64,000 nt of DNA, taken from positions 195,412 to 259,411 of the forward strand of contig NW_004454262.1 in the NCBI RefSeq assembly GCF_000283155.1, in the 5' to 3' direction. Position 1 is the stretch's first letter. Each line of letters starts with the position of its first letter. This stretch comes from Ceratotherium simum simum (lineage: Eukaryota > Chordata > Mammalia > Perissodactyla > Rhinocerotidae). The notes below the pieces were generated by a model. It made no database searches and was not told the origin of the DNA. It worked only from the letters and a program-made list of their open reading frames with translations. Shown in pieces: positions 47,100 through 59,020 of this stretch. The translations under genes and the position numbers were made by a program.

Positions 47100-48275
47100 A
47101 GTTCCCATATTTTCCCTTACCCACCCCCCCACACAGTTTCTCCTGTTAACATCTTGCATTAGTGTAGGACATTTGTTACAACTGATGAGCCAATAGTGAT
47201 ACATTATTATTAACTGAAGTCCATAGTTTACATTAGAGTTCACTCTTGGTGTTGTACATTCTATGGATTTTAACAAATGTATAATGACATGTGTTCACCA
47301 TTACAATATCATACAGAATAGTTTCACTGCCTTAAAAATCCCCTGTGTTCCACCTATTCATCCCTCCCTCCCTCCCTCCCTCTCCCCTTCCTCTCCAATC
47401 CATCCCCTGGCAACCACTGATTTTTTTACTGTCTATAGTTTTGCCTTTTGTAGAATGTCATATTGTTGGAATCATACAATATGTAGCTTTTTTTCATGTA
47501 GCTTTCACTTATTAATTTTCATTTAAGATTCCTCCATGTCTTTTCATGGCTTGATAGCTCATTTCTTTTCATTGCTGAATAATAGTCCATTGTATGGATG
47601 TACCAGTTTGGTTTTCCATTCACCCGTTGAAGGACATCTTGGTTGCTTCCGAGTTTTGGCAATTACGAATAATCCTTTTATAAATATTCATGTACATGTG
47701 TGGACATATGTTTTCAATTCATGTGGGTAAATACCAAGGGGTGCAATTATTGGTTTATATGGTAAAAGTAAGTTTAGTTTTATAAGAAAACGCCAAACTA
47801 TCTTCCATGGTGGCTGTACCATTTTGCATTCCCACCAGCAATGAATGAGAGTTCCTGTTGCTCTAGATCCTTGACAGCATTTGGTGTTGTCAGTGTTCTG
47901 GATTTTGTCCATTCTTATAGGTATGTGGTAGTATCTCATGGTTATTTTAATTTGCATTTCTCTGATGACATTAGATGTGGAGCATCTTTTCATATGCTTA
48001 TTTGCCATCTGTATCTCTTCTCTGGTGAGGTGTCTGGTTAGATCTTTTGTCCGTCTTTTTAGTTGTTTGTTTCCTTATTGTTGAATTTTAAGAGTTCTTT
48101 GCATATTTTGGATAACAGCCTTTTAACAGATATGTGTTTTGCAAAGATTTTCTGCCAGTCTGTGGCTTGTCTTTTCATTCTTTTAACAATGTCTTTCACA
48201 GAGCAGAAGTTTTTCATTTTAATAAAATCCAACTTCATTCAATTTTTTCCTTCATGGGTTCTGCTTTTGATATGA
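47100..48275 (-). mobile_element. L1 3' untranslated region and ORF2 C-terminal part, antisense
   Basis: The left part is the L1 3' untranslated region (GTTCACTCTTGGTGTTGTAC, TGTATAATGACATGTGTTCACC). The right part is antisense ORF2: GGGTAAATACCAAGGGGTGC, GCATTCCCACCAGCAATG, TGCATTTCTCTGATGAC and GTTCTTTGCATATTTTGG. It is 1.2 kb long, L1MA-like in age, with frames broken on the minus strand (a 106-codon remnant at 47688-48008). Confidence 0.92.
47361..47382 (+). repeat. CCCT simple repeat in the L1 3' region
   Basis: Five and a half perfect TCCC units within an L1 3' untranslated pyrimidine tract. It is likely length-polymorphic. Confidence 0.9.
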
Positions 48276-48294
48276 GAGTAGGATTTTTCTTCTG

Positions 48295-48375
48295 TTTTAT
48301 TCATTGTTTTATCCTTAGCTCATAAATCATTTCTTGGCACATGGTAAGGACCCAATAAGTATTTGTTGAATGACC
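48295..48375 (+). mobile_element. L2 LINE 3' terminus
   Basis: CTTGGCACATGGTAAGGACCC and AATAAGTATTTGTTGAATGACC form the sense L2 end. Confidence 0.8.
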
Positions 48376-49399
48376 AAGTACTGTTTCTTGGGGAATTATA
48401 TACTTTCTTCTTTCTTTTAAGGGGAGTATTCATTTGCTGCATCACCTCTGAGAAGCAAACCCCAGCCCAAAGCCCATCTATCCTACCTAAAGGGTCCATA
48501 ATGCAGAGGTGAACATTATCTACCTGCATGAAGTGAACGGTGGCAGTTTAGAGTGTGCACAGTGTTTCGGGATGATAAGGTTTTGGGTCATCCTATTGTC
48601 TCAGCACCTTTGGTTAATGCTGGTTCTCACTATCTCTCAGGTTAGAGTAAAAATGAAATAAGAAGGCTAGAATTTATGATGACACATAATATAATAAGTA
48701 CATGAAATGAAAACATGGACTTGTCTCCAAGAAAAAGAAAGCTGTTCTTATTTGTGGGCTAGAATGAGCATGCGTTTGCTTAAAGAGGTACCACTGTGAC
48801 GTTGAATTACTAAGTAGAGTCAGAAGAAGGTACCCACCAAGGATTGAGCCCCATCTACTAAAAGCTAGAGAATGGCCTTTCTTTTTTTCTTTCTCTTTTT
48901 TTCTGGGTGAAAAGAATTCAATAAACTTTGATTACATCCTGCAGAGATAACTGGAAAAAATTGATCCATAAAAATATGTAGATGGGTAGAAATCTGTGAT
49001 ATAGGTGGAGAGTAATAAGAATGAGAAAATGTTCCTGAATCTGTTATTCTTGACTAAGATGTGAAGGAGAAATACAGGTATAACCTTTTAGAGAGAGAGA
49101 GAAGTCAGGAGAAGCAGCCTAATCATGAGCTTTCATCATCCTTATCCACAGAGGATTTTGAAAACTCTGAGAGCATTGCACTACACAGGTGCTGGAGTTA
49201 TAACTTAGGGTTTTTAGGACTTTTCTAAAGGAAAAGATTCCTTTGCCCCAGGTATGAAAAAGTCTTTGGCTTTTTCCCCATCTCCCCAGGCCATCTGTGA
49301 ACAGACACATGAGTCCTGGGAGGTACTAGGATAAAACTGAAAAGGAAATGCTCTTTCATGAGCAGTTTGAATTTTGTCCTTTTGGAGAAATGAGGATGA
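48376..49399. other. No gene seen; unassigned
   Basis: A pyrimidine tract lies at 48880-48922 and a GA run at 49091-49103. Nothing else is supported. Confidence 0.5.
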
Positions 49400-49960
49400 A
49401 GCTGAAGACCCCCTGGAAGTAGCCTAGGGTGTGTGACCTGCACTAGCACACCCGAGAGTGTGGACTCCCTAGATGCTGGCCCAGGGGGCCTGCCTGTGTG
49501 GGAGATGGCTCAAGACAGAGGACTTCGGAGGGAGTACCCGTGGCAGCTCTGGAGGTGCACAGCTCGGGTCCCACGAGAAAGAACTTCCTGTTCAGCTGCA
49601 AGTTAGGTCACAGCCTCCAGCTGCTAGCACATTGGGGACCCACCTTGGCTTCCCAGCCAAGGCACCTCTTCCCAGGCAGTCCCCAGACAGCTTGGGTCCC
49701 AGAGCTCCCATTGGGTTAGCCATGGCATTTTCAGATCTGCATTGTGGTCTGAAGTCCTCTTGCCCAATCCTGCTTCCTCCTCCTTCCCTGTCACTGGGGA
49801 GAGATCTGCCTGGTGGTCTGAAGGCTCTCCTGCCCAGTTCTACTCCATCCTCGTCTTATGTTGCACTGGTCATAGCCTCCAACAAACCACTTGTACTTGT
49901 GTTGTCTCAGTGTCTGCTTCCTGGAGGACATAACTGACCCAGTGTCTTATTCATTTTTAA
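49400..49960 (-). repeat. Probable antisense copy of unclassified repeat family B
   Basis: A GC-richer block that ends CTCAGTGTCTGCTTCCTGG, the reverse of the family start seen at 51955 (TAGGCTGGGTTTCCCAGAAG). The 154-codon frame (49473-49937) on the plus strand lies inside it, has no recognisable domain, and overlaps two other frames. Confidence 0.35.
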
Positions 49961-49999
49961 ACATTAAAAAAACCTATCCATGTAAATCAATTCTGTTGT

Positions 50000-50350
50000 A
50001 AAAAGTAGTCTAGAAGTATACAGTATAGAAGTAGATAAACAGTGTAGAGACCATCACATCTAATAAGCAATGAATTAAATCCCAGCTCCAATTCTCCTCC
50101 TCACAGGAGCCTTAGATTTGGTATGCATCTTTCTCCATCTAGGCATATACAAATAGAGACAATTTTGTATTATACAAGTAACTCCATACTACATATTGTT
50201 TTGCACCTGGACTATTTTTTATTTAATAATATATCTTAGAAGTTTTTCCATGCCACGACAAAAAATCTGCCTTCATCTTTTAGACAGCTGCATAACATTC
50301 TATCGTGTGGAATTTCATGCATGTTTCCTTCTTCTTTCTATCTTTCTATT
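50000..50350. mobile_element. Possible old L1-type 3' fragment
   Basis: GGCATATACAAATAGAGAC, then CTCCATACTACATATTGTTTTGC, TTTAATAATATATCTTAG and TTCCATGCCACGAC resemble old L1 3' ends similar to 8036-8400. Confidence 0.45.
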
Positions 50351-50724
50351 TCCTTGGTTTTTTTCTTTCTGATTTTTTTTCTCTAAATGAAAAAATATAA
50401 ATATAGAAATTGCATACAGTATCAAAAATTCAAACTATGTAAAATGAAATGTAAATGTCACCATTCTGTGCCTCCGTATGCAAATCCCATTCCCAAGAGA
50501 AACTTTTAACAGTTCTTGATTTTTCTTCTTTTAGTAATTTTCATTATAACTTTCAGTGTTATACTTCTATTTCTTTTAAAATTTTTAGAAAAATAATAGT
50601 TACCATAGCTAAAAAAGGAAACAGTACTAAAGAGTTATAATGAGTAAGATTGTTTTAATGGGCCCATAGGATGGAGCAAAGGCATATGCATGTGCTCAGT
50701 TCACCATCTTGAATCCAAATTCTG
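50351..50724. other. No gene seen; AT-rich
   Basis: AT-rich DNA with a T tract. It may continue the L1-type fragment. Confidence 0.4.
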
Positions 50725-50880
50725 ACTAGGCAGGATGACATCATACTTCTAATCCTGACTCTGTCACCTTCTGTGCATGCGGCCTTGGGCCCTGTGTGCC
50801 TCATTTTCCTCATCTCTAATTTTAGAATAAAATAGCACCTAACTTGTAGGGTTTGGGTGAATTGGAGCAAATGGCCTATA
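50725..50880 (+). mobile_element. MIR SINE
   Basis: CTAATCCTGACTCTGTCACC, GGCCTTGGGCCCTGTGTGCC and CATTTTCCTCATCTCTAATT match the MIR centre in sense. Confidence 0.8.
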
Positions 50881-50959
50881 CTATAAATTATGTCACTATT
50901 TGGATTGCACCTGTGGTATATACTGACTACACGATGACTATGTCATTTTGGAATGCTTC

Positions 50960-51085
50960 TCAGATATCAGTAAAAATGAGACTGGTAAAATCTCCCTCCC
51001 AAAGCTGTGTAAGGATTCAATTATTGAAATAGGATACATAAAAGTGTCTGGCATATCGTAGACATTCCATAAATGCTAGTTTCTC
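50960..51085 (+). mobile_element. MIR SINE 3' part
   Basis: GTAAGGATTCAATTATTG, AAAAGTGTCTGGCATATCG and CATTCCATAAATGCTAG match the MIR 3' end. It may be the 3' end of the MIR at 50725, separated by about 80 bp. Confidence 0.65.
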
Positions 51086-51954
51086 TCTTTAAGTCCTGTT
51101 AGAATGGAAGATTGCTATAGATATGAGGATCTTAGATAGTTTTCTACAGCAGCACCAACAGTTCATGTGCTTCTCAATTGCTTAAAGAACGTCTGTAGGA
51201 TCTGCAATTGCTGCATGAACCTAAAAACTTCAGTCTTTGATAAAGAAGAAAAAACATTTCTGATTCTAACAATGACAGAGAAATGCAGGAGGATGCAAAT
51301 TTCCTATATTTCAAACTAATGTGTGATTATTCATAATACGTCAAGACTAGGCACATTTTCATTGATTATTTGAAGGAGAAATGTCATTTTATTTAATTTT
51401 CATTAGCATTATTTTTTCTTGATTATTAGCTGTTTCAGTGTTAAAATAGTTATAGTGGACTTTATTTTGCATATATTTATGATTTTTATTGATGTGAAAA
51501 AAGCATTCTAAATATGAAGTAACATGAAGATTTAGTATAATGTTTGCTTAGTTACCAATCTTCCCTACACATTGATTAGGATTAATCATAAACTTTAAAA
51601 ATTTTCCAATTATACTTATGCAATAAAAGATATCTGTTGCAGCTTCTAACACTAATGATGTAGTGCAGGAAGATATTTCATATTTCTGGTTCATTGTCCA
51701 AAGTAAACACATCAGCGGATTCTGGGAGCATTGCCCATTTCATGGAAGAATTATAGTTAAAGGGAAGTACCAGCAGCAACATCATAGAACATTAACAATT
51801 TTGTGTATTTAGAAAAGTAACTCTAGTGTGGAAAGAAAACTCTTGATGACAAAGGCTTATCTGATGTTTGTGTACAATGAACTATTTGAATTTTTTTCTG
51901 TCTTTCATGTCTCTAGCTGATTGGATTTGGGTGAGATTTGGCATACTGAGTATC
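51086..51954. other. No gene seen; AT-rich
   Basis: AT-rich, transposon-free by eye, with several TTGATTA/ATTAATCA motifs near 51365-51590. Candidate conserved non-coding DNA, by inference only. Confidence 0.35.
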
Positions 51955-52370
51955 TTAGGCTGGGTTTCCCAGAAGTCAGCCCCTAAGTCGAGGTGCTACT
52001 ATAGTTAATGTATTAAGCACATGATCCCAGGGGACACTAGTGAGGAAGCAGGTGAAGCAGGAGAGGGAACAGGAGGGTGCCAAGCCAGGGCACAATTTCA
52101 GCCCGGTTCTTAGTGTGCTTCCACAGGGAAATTCCCTAAATTGCACTCCAGACAGAGTCCTGTCCTCAGTGTGGAGGGCTTCCATGCTGCCTCATCAGTC
52201 AGCCACCGGAACTGTGAATGCTCAGGCGCTTCCAGCTACAGAGACAGCAGATCTGATGGTTTAAGGATAGTTCCTTCCAGAAGGCCACAGATGCGAGCTG
52301 TTAGCATCAAAGCACGCAGCAGATGGAGGAGGGTGCATAGAACTGGTATCAGAAACCAAAGAATCTGAAC
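51955..52370 (+). repeat. Unclassified old interspersed repeat, family B
   Basis: It starts TTAGGCTGGGTTTCCCAGAAG and continues ATGTATTAAGCACATGATCCC. The same beginning, reversed, ends the block at 49400-49960. Confidence 0.4.
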
Positions 52371-52689
52371 CAGGGACAGTGTCTACACCTGGGCAAGATT
52401 GTTAAAATTTGAACCTGAATTCTAAGCCAATCTAGACCAATCAATGGTATTGGGAAAGAAAACTAGAGATGTTTTTGGTAATACATATGCAGCAGGAAAA
52501 ATAAAAAAGCTCAGAGATTTATATAGATTCATTTTGAAATTTTCTATTTATATTTTTAAGTTAAGAGTCCAATAGCCTCCGAAATGAAAATTTATAAGAA
52601 TTCTTAGAACGAACATGGCCTGGATTCACCTTTTCCAAAATGGTTTATCTCTTAGTAGGCCTGCCATTTCTGTTTATACAGGTAGATTT
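52371..52689. other. No gene seen; unassigned
   Basis: No supported gene, RNA or named repeat. Confidence 0.5.
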
Positions 52690-52770
52690 TAATTCATACA
52701 ATGAATATTCATGGAAAAGCTAACTATGTGTCATGTATACCGCTGGGCACTTTAAGAAATATAAGCAGTG
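52690..52770 (-). mobile_element. Probable L2 3' terminus, antisense
   Basis: CATACAATGAATATTCATGG, AGCTAACTATGTGTCATG and CCGCTGGGCACTTTAAG resemble a decayed antisense L2 end. Confidence 0.5.
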
Positions 52771-52945
52771 GACCATTTCAGCATTCAATTTAACATCTAA
52801 AATAGTCAAGTCTTGGGAAACAAAGTCATTGTAATATACTCTACTGTAGGAGACAGGAAGAGAGAGAGAGTAGCAAAGAGGGAGTAAGGACTTTCCCCGG
52901 CTGCTTGATGCACTGAGTTAGGATTCTGAGTGACGACCACGTGAA

Positions 52946-53043
52946 CTATGTACACAGTGTACATAGCTCTAATGTACACAAGTCAGAAGTGTACATTAGA
53001 TCTAATTTGTGTACATTAGAGATTGTACACAATGTACATCTCT
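52946..53043. repeat. Cluster of TGTACA-containing palindromes
   Basis: CTATGTACAC-A-GTGTACATAG (52946-52966) is a perfect palindrome with 10-bp arms around one base. TCTAATGTACACA (52968-52980) pairs exactly with TGTGTACATTAGA (53008-53020), and GTGTACATTAGA recurs at 52989-53000. AGAGATTGTACAC...TGTACATCTCT (53018-53043) is an imperfect palindrome. The strand could fold into several alternative hairpins. Two copies of the spacing ACA-N3-TGT resemble the core of a steroid-receptor site. Confidence 0.9.
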
Positions 53044-53099
53044 AAGGTACACGAATTCTATCGACTTGCTAATGTACATCAGCTGTCAATCACGTAGAA

Positions 53100-53268
53100 C
53101 ACTGCTTCTCGAACAGGTGCATGGAGAGCTTACTAAAACGCAGATTTTTAGGCCTCAGTCTCAGATAGACTGATTCAGGAAGTGTCAGGTGGGGTCTGAG
53201 AACTTGCATTGCTGAGAAGTTCCCAGGTGTTGCAGATGCTGCTTGGACCACACTTTGAGTACATCATT
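53100..53268 (+). mobile_element. MER5A DNA transposon
   Basis: CACTGCTTCTCGAAC, TACTAAAACGCAGATTTTTAGG, CTGATTCAGGAAGTGTCAGG, CCCAGGTGTTGCAGATGCTGC and CCACACTTTGAGTAC follow MER5A in sense. Confidence 0.85.
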
Positions 53269-54614
53269 AATGTAGAAGATTTTGCATATGTTTGCACGCC
53301 ATTGGATGTTTTTACTGGAAATCTTCAGTAGGCAGTGGCACGCCAAAGTCATTTTTCTAGAGTTGGCAAACTGATAGATTAGCTTTGTTTTTCCTTCTTT
53401 ATCCTTAGGTTAATATTTTGATGTGAATATTTTGATGAGGCAAGAAAGTAAACTTACTGTGTCATTACATTTATTATAGAAACATCAGCACACACATACT
53501 TGAGTCCTGAGGGATGTTAGAAGCAAGGCTTATGTTGCCACTACCTTGTTGACCTTCTTGGTTGGTTAACAAGATAATGCATCCATTTTTGTTTCTTCGC
53601 TTTCAACAACATAAGCTTCTTTTGTCCACATAAAGTAGAAAACCTAGTACTTTGAAATCGGTCTCAAGGTGCCACTAGATCCAAATGTACTCTCAAGTAA
53701 TATTGGTTTATTTGTTAAAATCTTGGGTTAAACCATTAATTTGTTAGACATTCTAAACTCTAGTAGAAACCTCTGACTTTCCGTATTCCCTTCCCTACCT
53801 CATTCCCATTTCTGATCAACACGATCAAGAAAGAGGGCCTCTGCTATGAGTCAAGGACAACCTGGCCTCCACTATCACAATGAGGCCGCTATAGCAAGAG
53901 ACTAGATTTTCTAGAGTAGGAATAGTGAGATTGCAAATAGAATCAAACTAGGGAAAAGACACTGTTGTGTTTCTCACACTGGAAAGGTTGTGGGCTCCTT
54001 GTGCTCTTGGAGTTCAGCAAGACATGGTTCAAGAGCAATTGCATTGCCTTTTAGATGATATCACTTAAGTGATGACTTTGTGCCAATAGATTTTGCACAT
54101 ATAAGCAGAAATGCAAGGACTGAAATATAGTGGCAATACTCAGTTACAAAATGATTAGCAAGGAAGTTTAGAATATGTTTACGTTAATTTATTTTAGGTT
54201 ATAGATGACGTAATTAAATTAACAGCTCTTATAGAAAACTTCCAGACATATGATAATAAATCTATAGACCTCCAGAAGCCCAGCTTGAAAATCATGTTCT
54301 GGTGGATCTTTTGGATCATGTTCCCTCTTTGGATTGATTTGCCATTTCTCCTCTTCTGAGACTGTTATAATGAGAAGTCTGGGCCTTCTCTCTTCTAAAA
54401 GAGGCACATCTCTGCCCTGACCCACTCTTCCTTAACTTCAGAAGGCCATTTGGGGATGGGCTTAGGGGAAATGGGAGCAGATAACACAGGCCAGCTCTGT
54501 TCTAGGCTATAGGGAGAATCATTTTCCCTGTAGTGCATCATTTCATGCCTTTCACTGTTCAACCTTGAAGGCTAGTCAGACTACAAGCAGAAGAGCAATG
54601 TTGGAGCAGAATGC
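53269..54614. other. No gene seen; unassigned
   Basis: About 1.3 kb with no open frame above 68 codons, no RNA gene, no named repeat. Confidence 0.5.
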
Positions 54615-54627
54615 TCCAACTACTTTT

Positions 54628-55264
54628 TTTTTAAACCACTTTACTGAAGTATGATTGACATGTAAAGAGCTGTACATATTTAATGTATACAACTTGATGT
54701 GTTTGTGGATAAGTATACACCTACGAAACCATCACCACCATCAAGGCCATAGACGTACCCATCACTTCCCAAAGTTTCCTCCCATCCACTTTATTATTAC
54801 TATTATTATTGTGTATGTGGTAAGAACACTTAACATAAGATCTACCCTCTTGGGAAATTTTAAGTATACATACAGTATTGTGAGCTATAGCCACTATGCT
54901 GTAGATCTCCAGAACTTATTTATCTTGCATAAAACTTTGTACTCTTTGACCATCACTTCCCTGTTTCTCCTTCCTCCCAGCTCTTGGTAACCACTATTCT
55001 ACCCTCTGCTCCTATGAGTTTGACTATTTTAGATTCCACATATAAATGGATCATACAGTATTTGTCTTTCTGTTTCTGGCTTATTTTACTTGGTATAATG
55101 TCCTCCAGGTCCATCCATGTTGTCACAAATGTCAGGATTTCCTTCTTTTTTAAGGCTGAATAATATTCCATCATATATGTATATATATTTATATATAAAA
55201 CATCTTCTTTATCCACTCTTCCACTGATGGACATTTAGGTTGTTTCCATATCTTGCTTACTGCG
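54628..55264 (-). mobile_element. 5'-truncated L1, antisense, with intact target-site duplication
   Basis: A 637-bp L1. The left end is the 3' untranslated region in antisense (AAACCACTTTACTGAAGTATG). The right part is antisense ORF2, with a minus-strand frame (54953-55234, 93 codons) that contains the ORF2 C-terminal motif MEYYSALKKKE and TTWMDLE. A 13-bp duplication TCCAACTACTTTT flanks it at 54615-54627 and 55265-55277. The sequence is L1MA-like, older than the L1 at 23252. Confidence 0.96.
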
Positions 55265-55277
55265 TCCAACTACTTTT

Positions 55278-58200
55278 AGTTCAGGCAAAAGGATCCCTCA
55301 AATCTCACCCAGAATCCAACGATGATCACAAAGGTAGGAGAACAGAGAGGGATTTAGGGCTAAGGATCAATTTTACAAAAAAAAGGTGTGTGTGTGTGTA
55401 AAAGGTATATAAGTGAGTTAAAGGTACTCTTTAGAAATCTAGGGTAATGAGCCAAAGAGTCCTGGTCATACCCATCATAGTAAATAAAACGCACAGATCT
55501 ATCCATGAGTATAGCTCTCTGTCATGGAGGCATGGCACTACACTGCATTGTGAAAATAGATACTCCCATCACAGAAGCATCATGGAAGCACTTTCCTTTT
55601 CTCTGTTTTAGAATTCAAATTTCTGACATTAGCTTGGGTTGCTGATAGGTCAGCCAGATTTCTAACTGTTTCATTTTATATTAGCTGAGTTTTTATCCAA
55701 TGTAGGATGAATAAGGAATGAGTGGATAGTTTGGAGGAATGCCCTAAAACAAGGAAATTTATTCAAGATTATCATTTAAGACAAGAGAGTCTTTGAAACC
55801 TTGGGCATTGTTTCAACTTGAAACGATAATTATGCAAGCGTAATTTCAATTATAATTGAAACAGCAATTATAACCACAAAATCATGCTATCAGTGCCACA
55901 CCTCAAAGAACATTCAAAAGATGTTTGAATATTTTCTATGATGTCAACCTATCTTTACAACATATTATCTAAAAATCTGAGCTCGTGGGAGATTTCCTGA
56001 TATAGTCATTACAATTTCTTTTTCATAATCTTTTTATTTCTTATTTGGATTATTTACAATTGCTTTTTGGAGTAACATTCCACTCCAAAGTATTAAGTAC
56101 TTCTACTTAAATTCTAGAGTCTCATACCATGGAATCACGATTTGAATATTTTCAATCCCATTTTTCTAATATTGATGATCCCAGTAACCTTTTCCTGGTT
56201 TTCAAAAGGTGATAAGGCCACTTTCTGCCTACCTCTTCCCCAGCTTGTTTCTAAATGCAGATCAAAGTTAGGTGTATAGCATTTTTTCCTTTAGTAATTT
56301 CCACTATCTGGAGACAACTTTCACTTTAGTTTTTCAGTAAAACTCATTTTAAAGTTGCTACAATTTCTTTGAAGATTTTTCTTTTTTGTTTTTTGTTTGA
56401 ATTGAAACTCAGCAGAGTCTAGGGAGACAATGATCAATGGAGTTACTTTTGGACTTGATAATAAATGAATATTAGTCCCATATTAAGCAACAACCTCTAT
56501 ATATTTCACAGAGAGGGGGAAGGTCATCAGAAATTCTTAAGGAATTTTGCAGTGGAAGATTTGAAGCACACAGATAATGATTGTATTGTCACCAAAGTGT
56601 TTGCAGGACTATGTACAGATGTGGACATGAGAAAACTTTTGAATTCAGGCACTTTGCATAGAAGGTAGAATTATATATTACCTAGATCCAGGTAAAGGCT
56701 GATTTTAAATTGCATGTGTGCACAGAACTGGCAGTTCCAATTGGTCTGCCATAAGCTATTGGGAAATGGGTGAGTGCTTTTAAAATATTTATAGATGAAA
56801 AATTCAGAATAGTACTCTCATCTTTACAAAAAGTTGTAGATCCAGTTGGAACTTCTTTGCACTAAAATAATAATTTGAGAAGGAAATTTGCTTCTTTCTT
56901 TAGCCATTTAGGCAGTGGGAATATCACCCTGCCTATTCCAGAATTATGTAATTTATTACTATTTTAGGAATCAAGTGATTTTTAAATTAATGTGGTAATT
57001 TATTTATTTTCCAGAGTTTGAGCAAAAGAAAAATAGGACCCTGAGCCCAGGTAGTCCTCAGGCTTACCTGCCTTGTCTGCTTGTGGATGATCTTAACGCA
57101 ATCCGTCAGAATGGCACACATCCACCTTCAACTCAGAAGCAGTAAAAGAACAAAATTGCTGTCCCAGGAGACAAGCCTGAATCACATCTCCTCGGCATTC
57201 TCCAAAAAACGTGCCCTGAGCTCGTTTTGAGAAACAGAAAGAGAAGTCAGGCACAGCCTCGCACACTCCTGATTTGGGTTCTAAAACGATGAAATGAATG
57301 AAGATAAAGGGGCTTCTAACACATCTCTCAGTCATGGGCACTGACCTGTCATACATCTGTGGAAGTCACAATCAACCCAGGGACTTAATATCTTTGAGGT
57401 AATAGAGAACTTCTCTTTCAGGTGGACTTAAAGAAGTGAATTAAGGCTTGTCAGTGTGATTTTAAACAGACACAACTCCAGTTTAAACCTTCTCACTGGA
57501 AGATAGATGGATATCCAGCATCATAAGTTCAGGTTATATTCATTGGTTGTAACAGCCGATGAGATAGAAAAAATGATAAAAGATCTCCAGGGGACATCAA
57601 CCGATTGGCCTGTTCTTTGAAACTCTCTCCCTCTGCATGATCTGGAGACTCATCCAAAGCCGGGGCACCTGGTTCAGCCCTGCCTTTTCCACCCTTCCCT
57701 CCTACATCACTAAGGGACTTGCCAACTGGCCTAGAAAAGTCTTCATCCCACTTGCTGTTTTTTAGATGTCTGTTCTAATAACTTCTGTATTGCTTTGTGT
57801 ATTTCCCCCAGTGGGTATGAAGCATTCTAATTCTGCTTAAGCAAAATGACAAAATGGAATCTTTGTTGGGAGGAAATGACTTGTATTGGAAATGCAATGT
57901 GCCATGTGAAGACCTTTCTCTGGGTTTTATTGGTTACCGGGTCTGGTCAGGCAACAGAATCTGGGACCCAGGACCAGGTAGGAACCACTCAATTGAGGGA
58001 CTGATATATCACAATATCGGGAGGGATTATTTAATGCATGACTTTATGAAAAAGAAAATATATAAATTAGCTGATTGAAACATACTGTGGAATTAGAATT
58101 ATGTATGTTTTATAATGAGGAGGCCCACAAATATATAAACATCAAGTATGACAAAAACATATTCTCCTCATGAAAGAAAACCCTGATATACTTAGGAAGC

Positions 58201-59004
58201 TAGGGGAGCTTTAACTCCTCCACCCCCTGAAAAAACTGCTGACTGAAAAAGTCTGGCTGGAGAGGCGAAGCAGGAGAGAGAGTCAAAAAGTAGTCAATTT
58301 TTAAAAGGAGAGAAGCGAACAACTAGGCCGGTTAAAAAGTCATGTAAGATGAGAACCAAAAAGTGACGATTGGACACGAAAAATATCTCCTGGAGGTTCA
58401 TCCCATTTTAGGTCACTCTGAAGCCTGGAGTTACTTCTGGATGGAGTTTGGCCCTTGGCCATCCTGCTAACTTGGAAGACCTCTGGTATCTCCACACCAT
58501 CAAGCAGCTCTGTCAGTGCCAGGCTAGTGATAGTTCCTTGAACACCAGAAAGCCACTCAGACACTCTGTCACTCAAGCCTATGTGCCTAAGATCCATGGG
58601 CCTGCTGCTCCATGCTGACCCTGCACCCTGAGAACTTTCCGTCTGTGCAGCCTGGCTGGGACCTCACTGCCCTTTGCCAGCTGCATGTGTGGATTGGCAT
58701 TTTGGTATATCACCGCCCTCTGTGCCCACTTGGAGTCAGCACAAGAAAGACACAGAGTCTTTCTTATGGCTGTTCTGCTGATCATGATTTTTGTCCATAC
58801 ATCCCTGTCAGGGAGATGGTTTCCACGGGTTTCTCCTTCCCCTGATGAGGAACTAGAAACAGGGTACGAATGAGCATATAAGACTATGACGACTTTTGGA
58901 TGACTTCCATGGCCTGGTGCCTTTCACAGGTAATGGGATATGCTTCCATGCCTGTTGCCCATGGGAAAAGGAAGGAAGACTGGGAGCTTCTTACTCACCA
59001 CTGT
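55278..59004. other. No gene seen; mostly unassigned 3.7 kb
   Basis: A short GT run lies at 55387-55400. Two palindromes lie at 55810-55861 (separate entry). Frames of 60-87 codons at 56465-56668, 57093-57356, 57854-58078 and 58340-58873 have no recognised domain. A weak L2-like patch may lie near 58290-58400. Confidence 0.4.
55810..55861. repeat. Two adjacent palindromes sharing TTTCAA/TTGAAA
   Basis: GTTTCAA-C-TTGAAAC (55810-55824) and TTTCAATTATAATTGAAA (55844-55861, perfect 18-bp palindrome) lie 19 bp apart. Between and after them are ATAATTATG and GCAATTATA, which look like homeodomain sites. Confidence 0.92.
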
Positions 59005-59020
59005 CTGGCTCTGAGCATTC

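Noticed and set aside
49473..49937. 154-codon plus-strand open frame as a possible gene
   Set aside because: It lies in a block that looks like an antisense copy of an old repeat, and two other frames overlap it.
54953..55234. 93-codon minus-strand frame as a gene
   Set aside because: It is the C-terminal remnant of L1 ORF2 in a 5'-truncated insertion.
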